Shown one piece after another: positions 35,769 to 46,946 of a DNA stretch of 64,000 nucleotides. The notes below the pieces were generated by a model, which saw only the letters and a list, made by a program, of their open reading frames with translations, made no database searches and was not told the origin of the DNA. The position numbers and the translations under genes are program-made. This stretch comes from Bacteroidota bacterium (GTDB lineage Bacteria > Bacteroidota > Bacteroidia > Chitinophagales > LD1). The stretch is taken from contig CANJZE010000012.1 in the NCBI GenBank assembly GCA_947479455.1, positions 49,663-113,662 of the forward strand, written 5' to 3'. Position 1 is the stretch's first letter. Every line of letters starts with the position of its first letter.

Positions 35769-37055
35769 ATGTATATCAATGTTCCCGAAGTAAAAGTTCC
35801 GCGCGTAGTTATTATAGGTTGTGGCTTTGGCGGGTTAGAGTTAGCCAAGCAATTGCGCAAAGCCGAAGTGCAGCTAGTGCTGCTCGACAAAAACAATTAC
35901 CACACGTTTCAGCCTTTGTTGTATCAGGTTTCTACTGCTGGTTTAGAAGCCGATTCCATTGCCTACCCTATCCGCAAAATATTTAAAGGGCAAAAGAACT
36001 TTCACTTCCGCATGGGCGAAGTGCAAAAAATTGTTTCAGAAGAAAATAAACTCATCACCAGCATTGGCGAACTGAAATACAATTACTTAGTTATTGCCAC
36101 CGGTTCCACCACCAATTACTTTGGCATAAAAGATTTTGAGCAGAACGCTATGCCCATGAAGAGCGTAACCGAAGCCCTCGACCTGCGCAGTTTAATTCTG
36201 CAGAATTTTGAAAAGGCTTTACTCACTAAAGATTTACCCGAACAAGAAGCACTAATGACTTTTGTAGTTGTAGGTGGAGGACCAACCGGTGTGGAATTAG
36301 CCGGTGCTTTATGCGAATTAAAGAAACACGTTCTTCCAAACGATTATCCCGAACTTGATTTTAGAAAGATGCGCGTGATACTGATTGAAAACGGTGGCGA
36401 GCTTCTGCAAGCCATGAACGAAACCAACCGCAAGCGCGCCAGCACTTATTTAGAAGAACTGGGTTGTGAAGTTTGGCTCAACACCGGTGTTACAAAGTAT
36501 GATGGAACTACAGTTGAAACTAAAACTGGTAAGCAGTTGCTTACCTCCGGTTTGATTTGGGCTGCGGGTATTAAAGCAGTATTGATTGATGGATTGAATA
36601 AAGATTCAATCAACGCACGCGGCAGAATAATTATTGATGACTACTGCAAAGTAAAAAGCTACGAAAACATTTTCGCCATTGGCGATGTGGCTTGTATGGT
36701 GCAGGAAAAATATCCTAACGGACATCCGCAAATTGCACCGGTGGCAATTCAGCAGGCGCAGTTGGTAGCAAGCAATCTTAAAAAGACCTTCAAGCAATGG
36801 ACGCTCAATAAGTTCAGCTACTTCGATAAAGGAACAATGGCAACAGTTGGAAGAAACCGCGCAGTGGTAGAAGTGGGTAGTATTACTTTCGGAAGATTGT
36901 TTGGTTGGCTCGCGTGGATGGCTTTACATTTAATGTTGCTTGTTGGTTTCCGTAACAGAGTTGTAGTGTTTATTAACTGGGTGTGGAGTTACATTAACTA
37001 CGACAGAAACATGCGCTTGATTATTCGTCCGTTTAAGAAGAAATCTTCTGAATAG
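35769..37055 (+). CDS. ndh: type II NADH:quinone oxidoreductase (NDH-2)
   Basis: 428 aa from ATG 35769; the longer frame upstream overlaps the rhomboid gene and the repeat. Two dinucleotide-binding motifs are visible: IIGCGFGGLE (~15, FAD) and VVVGGGPTGVELAG (~170, NADH). FAIGDVACM (~300) binds FAD. A C-terminal amphipathic/hydrophobic segment (WLAWMALHLMLLVGFRNRV) anchors it to the membrane. It oxidises NADH and passes electrons to quinone without pumping protons. Confidence 0.93.
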   Translation: MYINVPEVKVPRVVIIGCGFGGLELAKQLRKAEVQLVLLDKNNYHTFQPLLYQVSTAGLEADSIAYPIRKIFKGQKNFHFRMGEVQKIVSEENKLITSIGELKYNYLVIATGSTTNYFGIKDFEQNAMPMKSVTEALDLRSLILQNFEKALLTKDLPEQEALMTFVVVGGGPTGVELAGALCELKKHVLPNDYPELDFRKMRVILIENGGELLQAMNETNRKRASTYLEELGCEVWLNTGVTKYDGTTVETKTGKQLLTSGLIWAAGIKAVLIDGLNKDSINARGRIIIDDYCKVKSYENIFAIGDVACMVQEKYPNGHPQIAPVAIQQAQLVASNLKKTFKQWTLNKFSYFDKGTMATVGRNRAVVEVGSITFGRLFGWLAWMALHLMLLVGFRNRVVVFINWVWSYINYDRNMRLIIRPFKKKSSE

Positions 37056-37072
37056 GTTTTTAATTTCACCTT

Positions 37073-37483
37073 GTGCCCGAAATCAATTTCACTCTCCTTA
37101 AAAAAAGAATTACACCGCTGTATCAATTAGCAGTGGCGGTAATAATTGGTTGGGCGGGTATGCTTGTTTGCCGTTTCGTTCATCATGAACCTGCCGCAGA
37201 ATATTTTGCAGCTATGCTCGCAATTATTTTTTACGTCATCATGAACACCATAGTATCACTGGCGTATACAAGTTTTTTGCGCTACACCATGCCCTCGTTT
37301 TATATTTACATTCTTTTAGTAGCGGTTCTTTTTTTTACTGCCAAACAATCATCGGGCATCAGCATCTGGACTTTGAGTATCTACAAAATGATGCTCGTTT
37401 CGGTTTCCATATTTTACTTTATGGTGGGAGTAATGGTGCGTGTGATACGCGTTATTTACGAAGCGGCCGAAAGCGGTTTCTGA
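37073..37483 (+). CDS. four-helix membrane protein of unknown function
   Basis: 136 aa from a GTG start (GTGCCCGAA). It has four predicted membrane helices (~17-33, 44-66, 74-90, 104-125) and ends in VIYEAAESGF. It is 17 nt after NDH-2 and probably co-transcribed with it. Its 3' end overlaps the convergent pyrD end by 28 bp. No family was recognised. Confidence 0.7.
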   Translation: MPEINFTLLKKRITPLYQLAVAVIIGWAGMLVCRFVHHEPAAEYFAAMLAIIFYVIMNTIVSLAYTSFLRYTMPSFYIYILLVAVLFFTAKQSSGISIWTLSIYKMMLVSVSIFYFMVGVMVRVIRVIYEAAESGF

Positions 37484-38514
37484 ACCAGCGCACGATTTAT
37501 ATCGTGAATCAACTGAGGTCCCGAATAAATAAATCCTGAATAGAGTTGAATTAAATCGGCTCCTGCCGAAAATTTATCAAGGGCATCTTGCACGTTCATA
37601 ATTCCGCCAACACCAATAATTTTAATTGATGATTGATGATTGATGATTGATGATTGAAGCAGCTGAATCACCTCCGTAGAAAGGTGTGTGAGCGGTTCTC
37701 CACTTAAACCACCTGCTCCGTAATTTTCAATTTCGGCAGCAGAGTAGTTCAATCCTTCGCGGGAGATAGTTGTATTGGTGGCAACGATTCCCTGAATTTT
37801 TGTTTGCTGCACCACGTTCACCACATCGGTAATTTGTTCGTTGGTTAAATCGGGAGCAATTTTTAAAAGAATAGGTTTTGGTTTTTGCTGCGCATGATTA
37901 TAATCCTGCAAAGCATTAAGAATAGCAGTGAGCGAATCTTTATCTTGCAAGGCGCGCAAGCCGGGCGTGTTGGGCGAACTTACATTCACCACAAAATAAT
38001 GCGCGTGCTCAAAAAGCTTTTTAAAACAATATTCGTAATCGCGAATCGCGTTTTCGTTACTCGTTATTTTGTTCTTGCCTATGTTGGCTCCTACAATTAT
38101 GTTCGTCTTTCTGCGCTTCAATTTTTCTGCTGCTACTTCTGCACCAATATTATTAAAGCCCATTCGGTTAATAAGCGCGCCATTCTTTACTAAACGAAAC
38201 AACCGTGGCTTACCGTTACCGGGTTGTGGTTGCGGAGTTACAGTTCCTATTTCTACAAAACCAAAACCCAGCATTCCCATTTCGTCAATCACCTCTCCAT
38301 TTTTATCTAAACCCGCTGCAAGCCCGACCGGATTCCGAAAATCAAGTCCCCACAAATTGCGATGAAGCGAAGCATGTTCAACTTTATTTCCTGCAATAAG
38401 ATTCAGCAGCGGTGGAAACTTACCTGCCAGTTGCAAATTATGAACTGTAAAATGATGCGCCTCTTCGGGGTCCAACTGAAACAGAAATTTTTTAGCAAGG
38501 GGATACAAATTCAT
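37456..38514 (-). CDS. pyrD: dihydroorotate dehydrogenase (quinone)
   Basis: 352 aa from ATG 38514 (MNLYPLAKKFLFQLDPEEAHHFT matches the family start). It is a class 2 enzyme of pyrimidine synthesis, using FMN and membrane quinone. The N-terminal helical quinone-binding part, NPVGLAAGLDKNGE, VNVSSPNTPGLRALQ (catalytic Ser region) and IGVGGI are present. A short run QSSIINHQSSIK just before IGVGGI is encoded by ATTGATG heptamers and is longer than usual for this loop. Confidence 0.94.
   Translation of the reverse strand: MNLYPLAKKFLFQLDPEEAHHFTVHNLQLAGKFPPLLNLIAGNKVEHASLHRNLWGLDFRNPVGLAAGLDKNGEVIDEMGMLGFGFVEIGTVTPQPQPGNGKPRLFRLVKNGALINRMGFNNIGAEVAAEKLKRRKTNIIVGANIGKNKITSNENAIRDYEYCFKKLFEHAHYFVVNVSSPNTPGLRALQDKDSLTAILNALQDYNHAQQKPKPILLKIAPDLTNEQITDVVNVVQQTKIQGIVATNTTISREGLNYSAAEIENYGAGGLSGEPLTHLSTEVIQLLQSSIINHQSSIKIIGVGGIMNVQDALDKFSAGADLIQLYSGFIYSGPQLIHDINRALVQKPLSAAS
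37625..37657. repeat. ATTGATG heptamer tandem repeat inside pyrD
   Basis: 4.7 units of ATTGATG. On the coding strand it gives a seven-residue period SSIINHQ/SSIK near the phosphate-binding loop of PyrD. Confidence 0.9.
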
Positions 38515-38657
38515 GGGCGCGAATATATAGGGTAATTCCAAACCCGGAATGGATTGGAAGTGTTCAACTTATTAGGAAAGCCATACTAACATGCTCATAC
38601 GCATTGCCTATCTAACTACTCTTGCCAAACAGGTTTCGAACAATTTGCAAACTTCAT

Positions 38658-38687
38658 TTTGAAAATTGCCTTTTCCATCTATTTTCG
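38658..38687 (+). promoter_or_regulatory. atpD promoter, Bacteroidota type
   Basis: TTTG at 38658-38661, 18-nt spacer, TATTTTCG at 38680-38687. It gives a leader of about 28 nt before the atpD ATG. Confidence 0.6.
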
Positions 38688-38722
38688 CACCGCATTTTAA
38701 AAAACAACTCAATAAAATATAG

Positions 38723-40234
<1,512 letters not shown>

Positions 40235-40236
40235 TA

Positions 40237-40283
40237 CCCCATCCTAAATCCTTCCCCTAAAGGGGGAAGGACTTAAATACAAG
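40237..40283 (-). repeat. GC-rich palindromic repeat, copy 7, between atpD and atpC
   Basis: CCCCATCCTAAATCC followed by TTCCCCTAAAGGGGGAAGG and ACTTAAATACAAG, 2 nt after the atpD stop. It fills the whole gap, so its hairpin is in the atpDC mRNA just before the atpC start. Confidence 0.85.
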
Positions 40284-40286
40284 AAA

Positions 40287-40535
40287 ATGACACTCGATAT
40301 ATTAACTCCTGAAAAAAAACTCTACAGCGGTGATGCAACACTGGCGCAATTGCCAGGGGTGGATGGTTTGTTCGAAATTTTAAATAATCACGCGCCAATT
40401 ATTTCTGCTTTGGGAAATGGTGTGCTGAAATTTAAAAGCACCACAGGTGAAACCAACATTAAGATTAGCGGAGGATTTGTAGAATGCCTCAACAATAAAG
40501 TAATTGTTTGTGCTGAGAACGGAAGCGTGATATAA
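40287..40535 (+). CDS. atpC: F1F0 ATP synthase subunit epsilon (short form)
   Basis: 82 aa. The N-terminal beta-sandwich is complete (LDILTPEKKLYSGDATLAQL, PGVDGLFEILNNHAPIISAL). The C-terminal two-helix domain of the usual ~135-aa epsilon is absent, as is typical for Bacteroidota. It therefore cannot impose the helix-based ATPase inhibition known from E. coli. It is co-transcribed with atpD and followed by a terminator. Confidence 0.92.
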   Translation: MTLDILTPEKKLYSGDATLAQLPGVDGLFEILNNHAPIISALGNGVLKFKSTTGETNIKISGGFVECLNNKVIVCAENGSVI

Positions 40536-40553
40536 GCGCCTTTTCTTTTGCAT

Positions 40554-40591
40554 AAAAAAGCCTTTCGAAAAAAAATCGAGAGGCTTTTTTT
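40554..40591 (+). terminator. intrinsic terminator of atpD-atpC
   Basis: AAAAAAGCCTTTCGA pairs with TCGAGAGGCTTTTTT (one G-U) around an A-rich loop, ending in seven T. Confidence 0.9.
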
Positions 40592-40712
40592 GTTTTAAGG
40601 AACTGCCTTACAATCCGTTTTATTTGAAGGCAGAAATTTTTACTGCCTTTATTTTGTTGAGATAAAAAACTAAACACTTCTTTAGTATTGTAGCAATATT
40701 ATTTTCGATGTT

Positions 40713-42622
40713 ATGGATGATGAAATTAAAATCCTGCAAACGCAACTCAGTTTACTGAAAGAAATTTCGGTAGAAAAAATTGACATGATGAATCGTTTGA
40801 CTTCCCTACTTCAATCACCACAACCTAAAGAAGCAGATGAAATTGCGCAGCGCGCAATTATGGAAGCGCGCGCTATTGATTACGAAAAAGGCGAAGCTGT
40901 TGCACTTTTAAACGCAGGAATAAATGCATCTGCGCTACGTAAATTTTCCGCTGCCAGCGATTTTTACAAACGCGCATTAAAATTTTTGAAACAGAAACCG
41001 ATGAAACACAAATCGCAAACGTTCTCGCTAAACTGGGCAACGTAAATTTGTTTGAAGGCAAATATGCCGATGCACTTGATTACTACAATCGTGCAATTCC
41101 CATTCGCGAAAAACTTAAAGATGAATTAGGTGTGGCGGATTTGTATGCTAATTCAGCAACCATTCTTGGACTACAAGGCAGCTATTCCCTGGCGTTGCAA
41201 TCGCATTTAAAAGCACTTAAAATTTTTGAAAAGAAAAATGAAGCTACGCGGATAGCAAGTTGCTCTACCAATATCGGGCTCATTCATAAAGAACAACATC
41301 ATTATGAGGAAGCGTTAAAGATGTTTCATCACGCTTTACAAATACGTGAAGAGAAAAGTGATTTGAAGTCTGTAAGCGATTTGCTGAATAACATCGGCAA
41401 CGTCTATCAGGAGCTAAAAGATTACCCAGAAGCATTACGCTATCATGGATTGGCTTTAGAAATTCGTGAGCAATTGCAGGAAAAAGAAAAGGTAGCGATG
41501 AGTTTTAGCAATCTGGGCAATATTTATCAAGCAAAAGGTGAACAGAAAAAAGCATTGGAGTATTATTTAAAATCCTTAGTTCTGTTTCAAGAAACTAATG
41601 AGAAACGTGGAATAGTGCAGACCTATAATAATCTCGGTGAATTATATTTTGAGTTGCAAAATTACGAAGAGGCACATCGCTACCTAAATCTTGCTGTTCA
41701 ATTAGCTGAGGAAACCGGTTTGAAAAATCAGTTGCGGAAAGCTGTTGAGTTTTCAAGTGAAACTTTTGCTCGCGAAGAAAATTTTGAGCAGGCCTATAAA
41801 ACTCATATTCGGTTTATTCAACTCGATAAGGAAATTTCGAACCTGGAAACGCAAAAGCAGGTAGCGCAAATGACCATGCGGCATGAGATTGAACAAAAAG
41901 AACAGGCGGCTGAAATTGAGCGCGAAAAAAATGCAGAACTCACCAAGGCATACAATGCTCTTGATTCAGAAAAGCAACGGTCCGAAAATTTGTTGCTTAA
42001 TATTTTACCCGTTGAAGTGGCGGAAGAGTTAAAACAAAAGGGCAAGGCAACGGCAAAGCATTTTGAAAATGTAACCGTGTTTTTCTCAGACTTCGTTGGG
42101 TTCACAAAAGTAAGTATGTTACTTTCCCCTCAGGAACTTGTTGATGAATTGCACGAATGTTTTAAGGGATTCGATGAAATTATTTCCAAGTATTCAATTG
42201 AGAAAATAAAAACTGTAGGTGATGCTTATTTGGCTGCGTCAGGTCTTCCAATTGCAAACGAAAGTCACGCGCTTGATGTAGTGAATGCCGCAACAGAAAT
42301 CAAAAATTTTATGCTGAACAGAAAAAAATTGCTGGGCGAAAAAACTTTTGAAGTGCGCATAGGAATTCATAGTGGTAGTGTAGTAGCAGGAATTGTTGGA
42401 GTGAAAAAATTCGCCTACGATATTTGGGGCGATACGGTAAACACCGCAGCACGCATGGAACAAAATTCTGTGCCGGGCAAAATCAATGTATCGGAAAGCA
42501 CTTATGAATTGCTGAATAGAAGTTCCACTTCTTTAAGAAGTGGAACTTGTCCTTCTTTCCAATACCGCGGGGAGATTGAAGCTAAGAACAAAGGAAAATT
42601 GAAAATGTATTTTGTTGAGTAA
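40713..42622 (+). pseudogene. TPR-class III adenylate/guanylate cyclase, single frameshift
   Basis: The first frame (40713-41045) ends soon after KRALKFL. The correct continuation, IFETETDETQIANVLAKLGN then FEGKYADALDYY, is in another frame that runs to 42622. One base is missing in the AAAATTTTT run at 40979-40987; restoring it gives one protein of about 636 aa. Domains: TPR repeats (~60-370), a coiled coil (KQVAQMTMRHEIEQKEQAAE), then a cyclase catalytic domain with FFSDFVGFT, KTVGDAYLAASG, GIHSGSVVAG and DIWGDTVNTAARME, the metal-binding Asp pair included. A palindrome near the 3' end adds ~13 residues. It may be truly broken or a sequencing indel. Confidence 0.8.
42520..42548. repeat. perfect palindrome inside the cyclase gene
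   Basis: 14-bp arms AAGTTCCACTTCTT / AAGAAGTGGAACTT around one T. It is translated as part of RSSTSLRSGTCPS between ELLN and FQYRGEIEAKNKG, where cyclases normally have no such insert. Confidence 0.85.
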
Positions 42623-42730
42623 TCAACCGGTAAAAATAAAGTTTAGCAAAATTGTGTTTTTTTTGCAGGATAGTGTAGCAAAGGATTTTTTTTACTCATC
42701 GTCAAACTGAACAGAACTAAAACTAACCCT

Positions 42731-44018
42731 ATGAAAACGAAACTACTTCTCCTTTCTGCAATATTTTTTTTGCAGCGGTTCTTTGTTCAGTCAATCGCGA
42801 AGCACGGAAAATGTAGGACTAGACGCAATAAGTGTCATCGAATTTGCAAAGAATGGTGATATATGGATCGGCTCCAACGGACAGGGAATTAGTTTCTACC
42901 GGGCTGCAGACCAATCCTTGTCGTATTTCAACAACGACACCACTAAACTCAAAAGTGATTCCATCAACGCCATCGGGCTCATGCCTGTTAGTAATAAACT
43001 ATACTCGTTTATTGGTACCGAAAACGGAGTTTCTGTAACTACTTCTGCAACTTCTAACTGGTCATTCCTCAGTAATGTGGCAAACAATTCCATTAAAGGA
43101 CTTTACGTTGACTCCCCTTCTTTGTGGGTTTTAACGGCAACCAATGGTGCATTCGTTTACAATGTTGATACAACGGCAGCAAGCTTCGTAGCAAATCCTC
43201 CTAATTCACATTACCAGTTTTCATGCGTGCAACATGGCACCAGCGATTGTGATTCGGCTGGTTTCACCGCAGGCACAGTAAACAGTGGAGTGGTTTATAC
43301 CAAAGATGGTGCGGGGTACGATACCATAAACATGCAACCTCCTCACCAGAAACTTATTGATAACCGCGTGAACGTGGTTATTTGGGATGATAGCTGTAGA
43401 GCAAGAATTGTAGGAACTAAATCAGGTTTCTCGATTTGTCCTGCAAGACAAGGACATGTTGGCGCACCAGCCGACACTTGTCACAATTTTATGGCAGGTT
43501 ATGATGTTACATCCATAGTAAACGGATGTGATGGTAAAAAATGGATTGGCACCACAGTTGGGCTTTTTACCATAGACCTTTCTGCTCAGCCACCAACTCC
43601 TGTGCAGGTTTCGGGCATACAACAAAACCAAGCTGTAAGTACATTGTCAAAAGATACAGGTTGCAATATGCTTGTGGCGTTAGAGGGAGACAGCAATTTG
43701 TATTTCCTAAATCCCACAGGTGGATATGTAGATACGCTGAAAGTAAGCGGCATCAAAAATGTGAATACGCAATTTTTCTCTGTGAAAGTTTATCCTCAAC
43801 CATCTGCCAATCAAATCAATTTTGTTTCGGAGCAAATCATTAAAAATGGTGAGTTCACTTTATATGATATTACAGGAAGAACGCAACAACAAATTTCTTT
43901 GGGAACTACCAATCGTTTTGCCACCGATGTAAGTTCGTTGCAAAACGGAATTTATTTCTACCGAATAATTTCCGACAAGCAAATTGTAAAGACTGGAAAA
44001 GTGCAAGTGCTTAAATAA
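42731..44018 (+). CDS. secreted propeller protein with T9SS tail; 1-nt shift in signal peptide
   Basis: About 428 aa. The ATG at 42731 opens MKTKLLLLSAIFF, but a run of eight T (42764-42771) puts the rest out of frame. With seven T it would read IFFCSGSLFSQSRSTENVGLD and join the long frame. That frame alone can start only at TTG 42783, without a signal peptide. The body has two-component-regulator-type propeller repeats (GDIWIGSNGQGISFY, WIGTTVGLFTIDL). A sorting-type tail follows (VKVYPQPSANQINFVSE, TGKVQVLK). The run could allow slippage or phase variation, or be an assembly error. Confidence 0.75.
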
Positions 44019-45347
44019 CTACAATTTGCCGTTCGCCTTTTTCCATTCTAATTCCGCCAGTAGAAATGTGTAGAGCGATTGCAGATAATTGAACTCCGTT
44101 TCTTTCAACGTATTTTCAGCATCTATTACTTCCTGATAAGTAGCAATTGAATTGCTATATCGCACATTCACCTCCATCACCAATTCTTCCGCCAGTTTTA
44201 CATTTTCCCTTATCAATTGTAAACTGGAGAATGCATTTGCATAGTTTACTGAAGTAGTTTGCAACTGATAATTGATGTTGTTGCGAATGGTTGAAATATT
44301 GTTTTCGTTTTTTCGAATCACCAACTTTTGCTGATTTGCCATGGCCAGTTTTTGAAATCCATCGAAGATGGGAACGTTCACCCGTAATCCGATATAAGAA
44401 GTCCAGAACCATTTGTCTTTTTGAAAAACTTTGTCGTTGTCCAATCCTTGTCCGCCTATATAACCGTAGCCACTAATGGTGGGAATGTATCCGTAGTTGA
44501 TTTTTTTCAATTGCATTTTGTTGAGCGACTCCTGCAAAGTTTCCGTTTTCAATTCTACACGACTTGCTTCTGCATTTTTAAAATCAGGATACTCAGGCAA
44601 GGTTTCAGATTTAATTTCCGAAGGCAAGGCATCACTTAAATCTAATTGTGCATCAATAGGCAAACCGATAATTTGTGACAACGATGCTTTCGAAGTTTTC
44701 ACCGAATCTTGCGCTACCTTCAATTGATACTTTGCATTCGACAAATTCAGAAATGAACGATTCAGATCTATTTTCAAGGCGTTCGCATTGTCATATTTTA
44801 CTTTCGTATCGTCATAAACTTTTTGATAACGTTCGGCACTTTTTGCAGCTTTTAAAACGCGCTCGTTGTTGAGCAATGTCAAATAATAAGCGCGGCTCAC
44901 ATTTATTTTCAAATCAATCATTGCCTGCTGCAACTGAAAACTCGTAAGTTGTTGCTGTTTTTTCGAGTACTGAATGTCGCTTACCGCAGCCATGTCCAAC
45001 AAAGGTTGGTTCAAATCAACACCTGAAGAAACAGCAAACTTGGTTCCCTGTTGAATTTTTTTTTCTTCGTCCTGATTGGTAACAGGATTCGGAAATTTCA
45101 AAACGATTTGACCAAGTTTCAAATTGTCGCGCATATCGAAACTGCCATTCAGTTTTGGTAAATACTTAGAAACAGATTCCAGTTTTTTTGCGGAAGAAAT
45201 TTGCTGGTCAATTTTATAGTTCTGAAACGCAGGTTGATTTTGCGAAGCATAATCAATGGCTTCGTTTAAACTCATTTTAAAATTTTGTTGCGCCTGCAAT
45301 AAGGAAACAGCAACAAGTAGAAGAAGGGTGAAAATATTTCTCTTCAT
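44019..45347 (-). CDS. TolC family outer membrane efflux protein
   Basis: 442 aa from ATG 45347 (MKRNIFTLLLLVAVSLLQAQ signal peptide). It has two halves of long helical coiled-coil repeats (e.g. SLNEAIDYASQNQPAFQNYK and VNVRYSNSIATYQEVIDAENTLKETEFNYLQSL, given in part), the hallmark of trimeric outer-membrane export channels. An upstream in-frame extension lacks signal-peptide character and was not used. No inner-membrane pump or adaptor gene is adjacent, so the partner is unknown. It is divergent from sdaA. Confidence 0.88.
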   Translation of the reverse strand: MKRNIFTLLLLVAVSLLQAQQNFKMSLNEAIDYASQNQPAFQNYKIDQQISSAKKLESVSKYLPKLNGSFDMRDNLKLGQIVLKFPNPVTNQDEEKKIQQGTKFAVSSGVDLNQPLLDMAAVSDIQYSKKQQQLTSFQLQQAMIDLKINVSRAYYLTLLNNERVLKAAKSAERYQKVYDDTKVKYDNANALKIDLNRSFLNLSNAKYQLKVAQDSVKTSKASLSQIIGLPIDAQLDLSDALPSEIKSETLPEYPDFKNAEASRVELKTETLQESLNKMQLKKINYGYIPTISGYGYIGGQGLDNDKVFQKDKWFWTSYIGLRVNVPIFDGFQKLAMANQQKLVIRKNENNISTIRNNINYQLQTTSVNYANAFSSLQLIRENVKLAEELVMEVNVRYSNSIATYQEVIDAENTLKETEFNYLQSLYTFLLAELEWKKANGKL

Positions 45348-45518
45348 GATGTAAGAATTTGAGCAGCAAACAACGCAACTATTCCTTTTATCTGCCAACC
45401 GATTTATCTGAAACGGATGTTCCTTAACCCGAAGCGTTGTATAGTGCATCGTTCACAGTTAGCGGCTGGTGGGTGATTAACATCAACCATCCTCAAAAAA
45501 CTAATTTAGTTTTGACCT

Positions 45519-46946
45519 ATGTCAAAAGAAGCCATCAGCGTTTTCGATATTTTTAAAATTGGTGTGGGACCTTCCAGTTCACACACGCTTGGTCCATGGC
45601 GCGCGGCTGAAAAATTTTTGAAAGAAATTTCGGCTGAAAATAAATTGACCGAAGTTTCAGCAGTAAAAATTGAACTCTATGGGTCGCTTGCAAAAACAGG
45701 TAAAGGCCACGGAACCGATATTGCTATCATGCTTGGATTGAGTGGCGAAGACCCTGTGACGTTTGACACTTCATTATTGCAGAAAAAAGTAGATGCTATA
45801 AAAGCGACAAACAAAATTTTGTTGAGCGGCTCGTATGAAATTGATTTCAATGCTGAAAGCGATTTACTGTTTTTGAAAAAAGAATCGTTGCCTTTTCATC
45901 CGAACGCAATGAAGGTGTCAGCAACGTTTAAAAACGGTTCAGCTAAGAGTGAAATTTATTATTCAGTAGGTGGAGGGTTCGTGGTAAAGGAGGGCGAAAC
46001 TTCTTCTTCACAAAAAAATATTTCGTTGAAGTACGATGTGCATGATGCTGATGAACTTTTGCAAAACTGTATGCGCGCTGGTTTGAGTATTTCGCAATTG
46101 GTAATGGAAAATGAAAAAGCATGGCGCAGCGAGAAAGAAACTGTAGAAGGAATCTTGAACATTTGGCGAGTTATGAAAGAGTGTATTTACAGTGGTTGCC
46201 ATCGTTCAGGAATTTTACCTGGCGGATTAAATGTAGTGCGCAGAGCAGAGAAGATGAACAAGCAATATTTGAAAAATCTGCCTGAAAACAATTTGCAGGA
46301 ATGGATGGAGCAGATTCGTTCTACCGATAAATCTTTTACGAACACCATGAACTGGATTAGCTGTTTTGCATTGGCGGTGAACGAAGAGAACGCATCTTTC
46401 AGTCGCGTGGTTACCGCCCCAACGAATGGTGCAGCGGGTGTAGTGCCTGCGGTGTTAATGTATTATCACCTTTTTTGCAATGGCACAAAAGATGAAAACA
46501 TTGTTCAGTTTATTCTCACTGCTGCTGAACTTGGAAGTTTATTTAAGAAAGGTTCTACTATAAGCGCGGCCATGGGAGGCTGTCAGGCAGAGATTGGTGT
46601 TTCGAGTGCAATGGCAGCGGGCGCACTCACAGAATGTTTAGGTGGAAATCCTTCACAGGTTTTGCAAGCTGCAGAAATTGCGATGGAGCATCACCTTGGT
46701 ATGACCTGCGATCCTATTGGGGGATTGGTTCAAATTCCATGCATTGAACGAAACACGATGGGTGCTATTAAAGCCATCACCGCTTCGCAACTTGCGCTAC
46801 AAAGCGATTCAGATTTAATGAAAATTTCTCTCGACACTGTGATAAAAACGATGTGGGATACAGCAAAAGATATGAGTGCTAAATACAAGGAAACTGCCGA
46901 TGGCGGATTAGCGATTAATATTCCGCTGAACGTGCCCGAGTGCTAA
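45519..46946 (+). CDS. sdaA: L-serine ammonia-lyase (serine dehydratase), iron-sulfur type
   Basis: 475 aa single-chain enzyme converting L-serine to pyruvate and ammonia. The beta-type N-terminal domain has [14 protein letters not shown] and [13 protein letters not shown]. The alpha-type C-terminal domain has [42 protein letters not shown] and [16 protein letters not shown]. The Cys residues for a 4Fe-4S cluster are present. It overlaps convergent lipB by 32 bp. It competes for serine with the cysE-cysK pathway encoded elsewhere in the window. Confidence 0.95.
   Translation: MSKEAISVFDIFKIGVGPSSSHTLGPWRAAEKFLKEISAENKLTEVSAVKIELYGSLAKTGKGHGTDIAIMLGLSGEDPVTFDTSLLQKKVDAIKATNKILLSGSYEIDFNAESDLLFLKKESLPFHPNAMKVSATFKNGSAKSEIYYSVGGGFVVKEGETSSSQKNISLKYDVHDADELLQNCMRAGLSISQLVMENEKAWRSEKETVEGILNIWRVMKECIYSGCHRSGILPGGLNVVRRAEKMNKQYLKNLPENNLQEWMEQIRSTDKSFTNTMNWISCFALAVNEENASFSRVVTAPTNGAAGVVPAVLMYYHLFCNGTKDENIVQFILTAAELGSLFKKGSTISAAMGGCQAEIGVSSAMAAGALTECLGGNPSQVLQAAEIAMEHHLGMTCDPIGGLVQIPCIERNTMGAIKAITASQLALQSDSDLMKISLDTVIKTMWDTAKDMSAKYKETADGGLAINIPLNVPEC

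Noticed and set aside
37625..37657. CRISPR-like repetition
   Set aside because: Units of 7 nt without spacers; tandem heptamers, not a CRISPR array. No cas gene is present.
45501..45514. Promoter of sdaA
   Set aside because: TAGTTTTG at 45507-45514 lies only 4 nt from the ATG and has no -33 partner.
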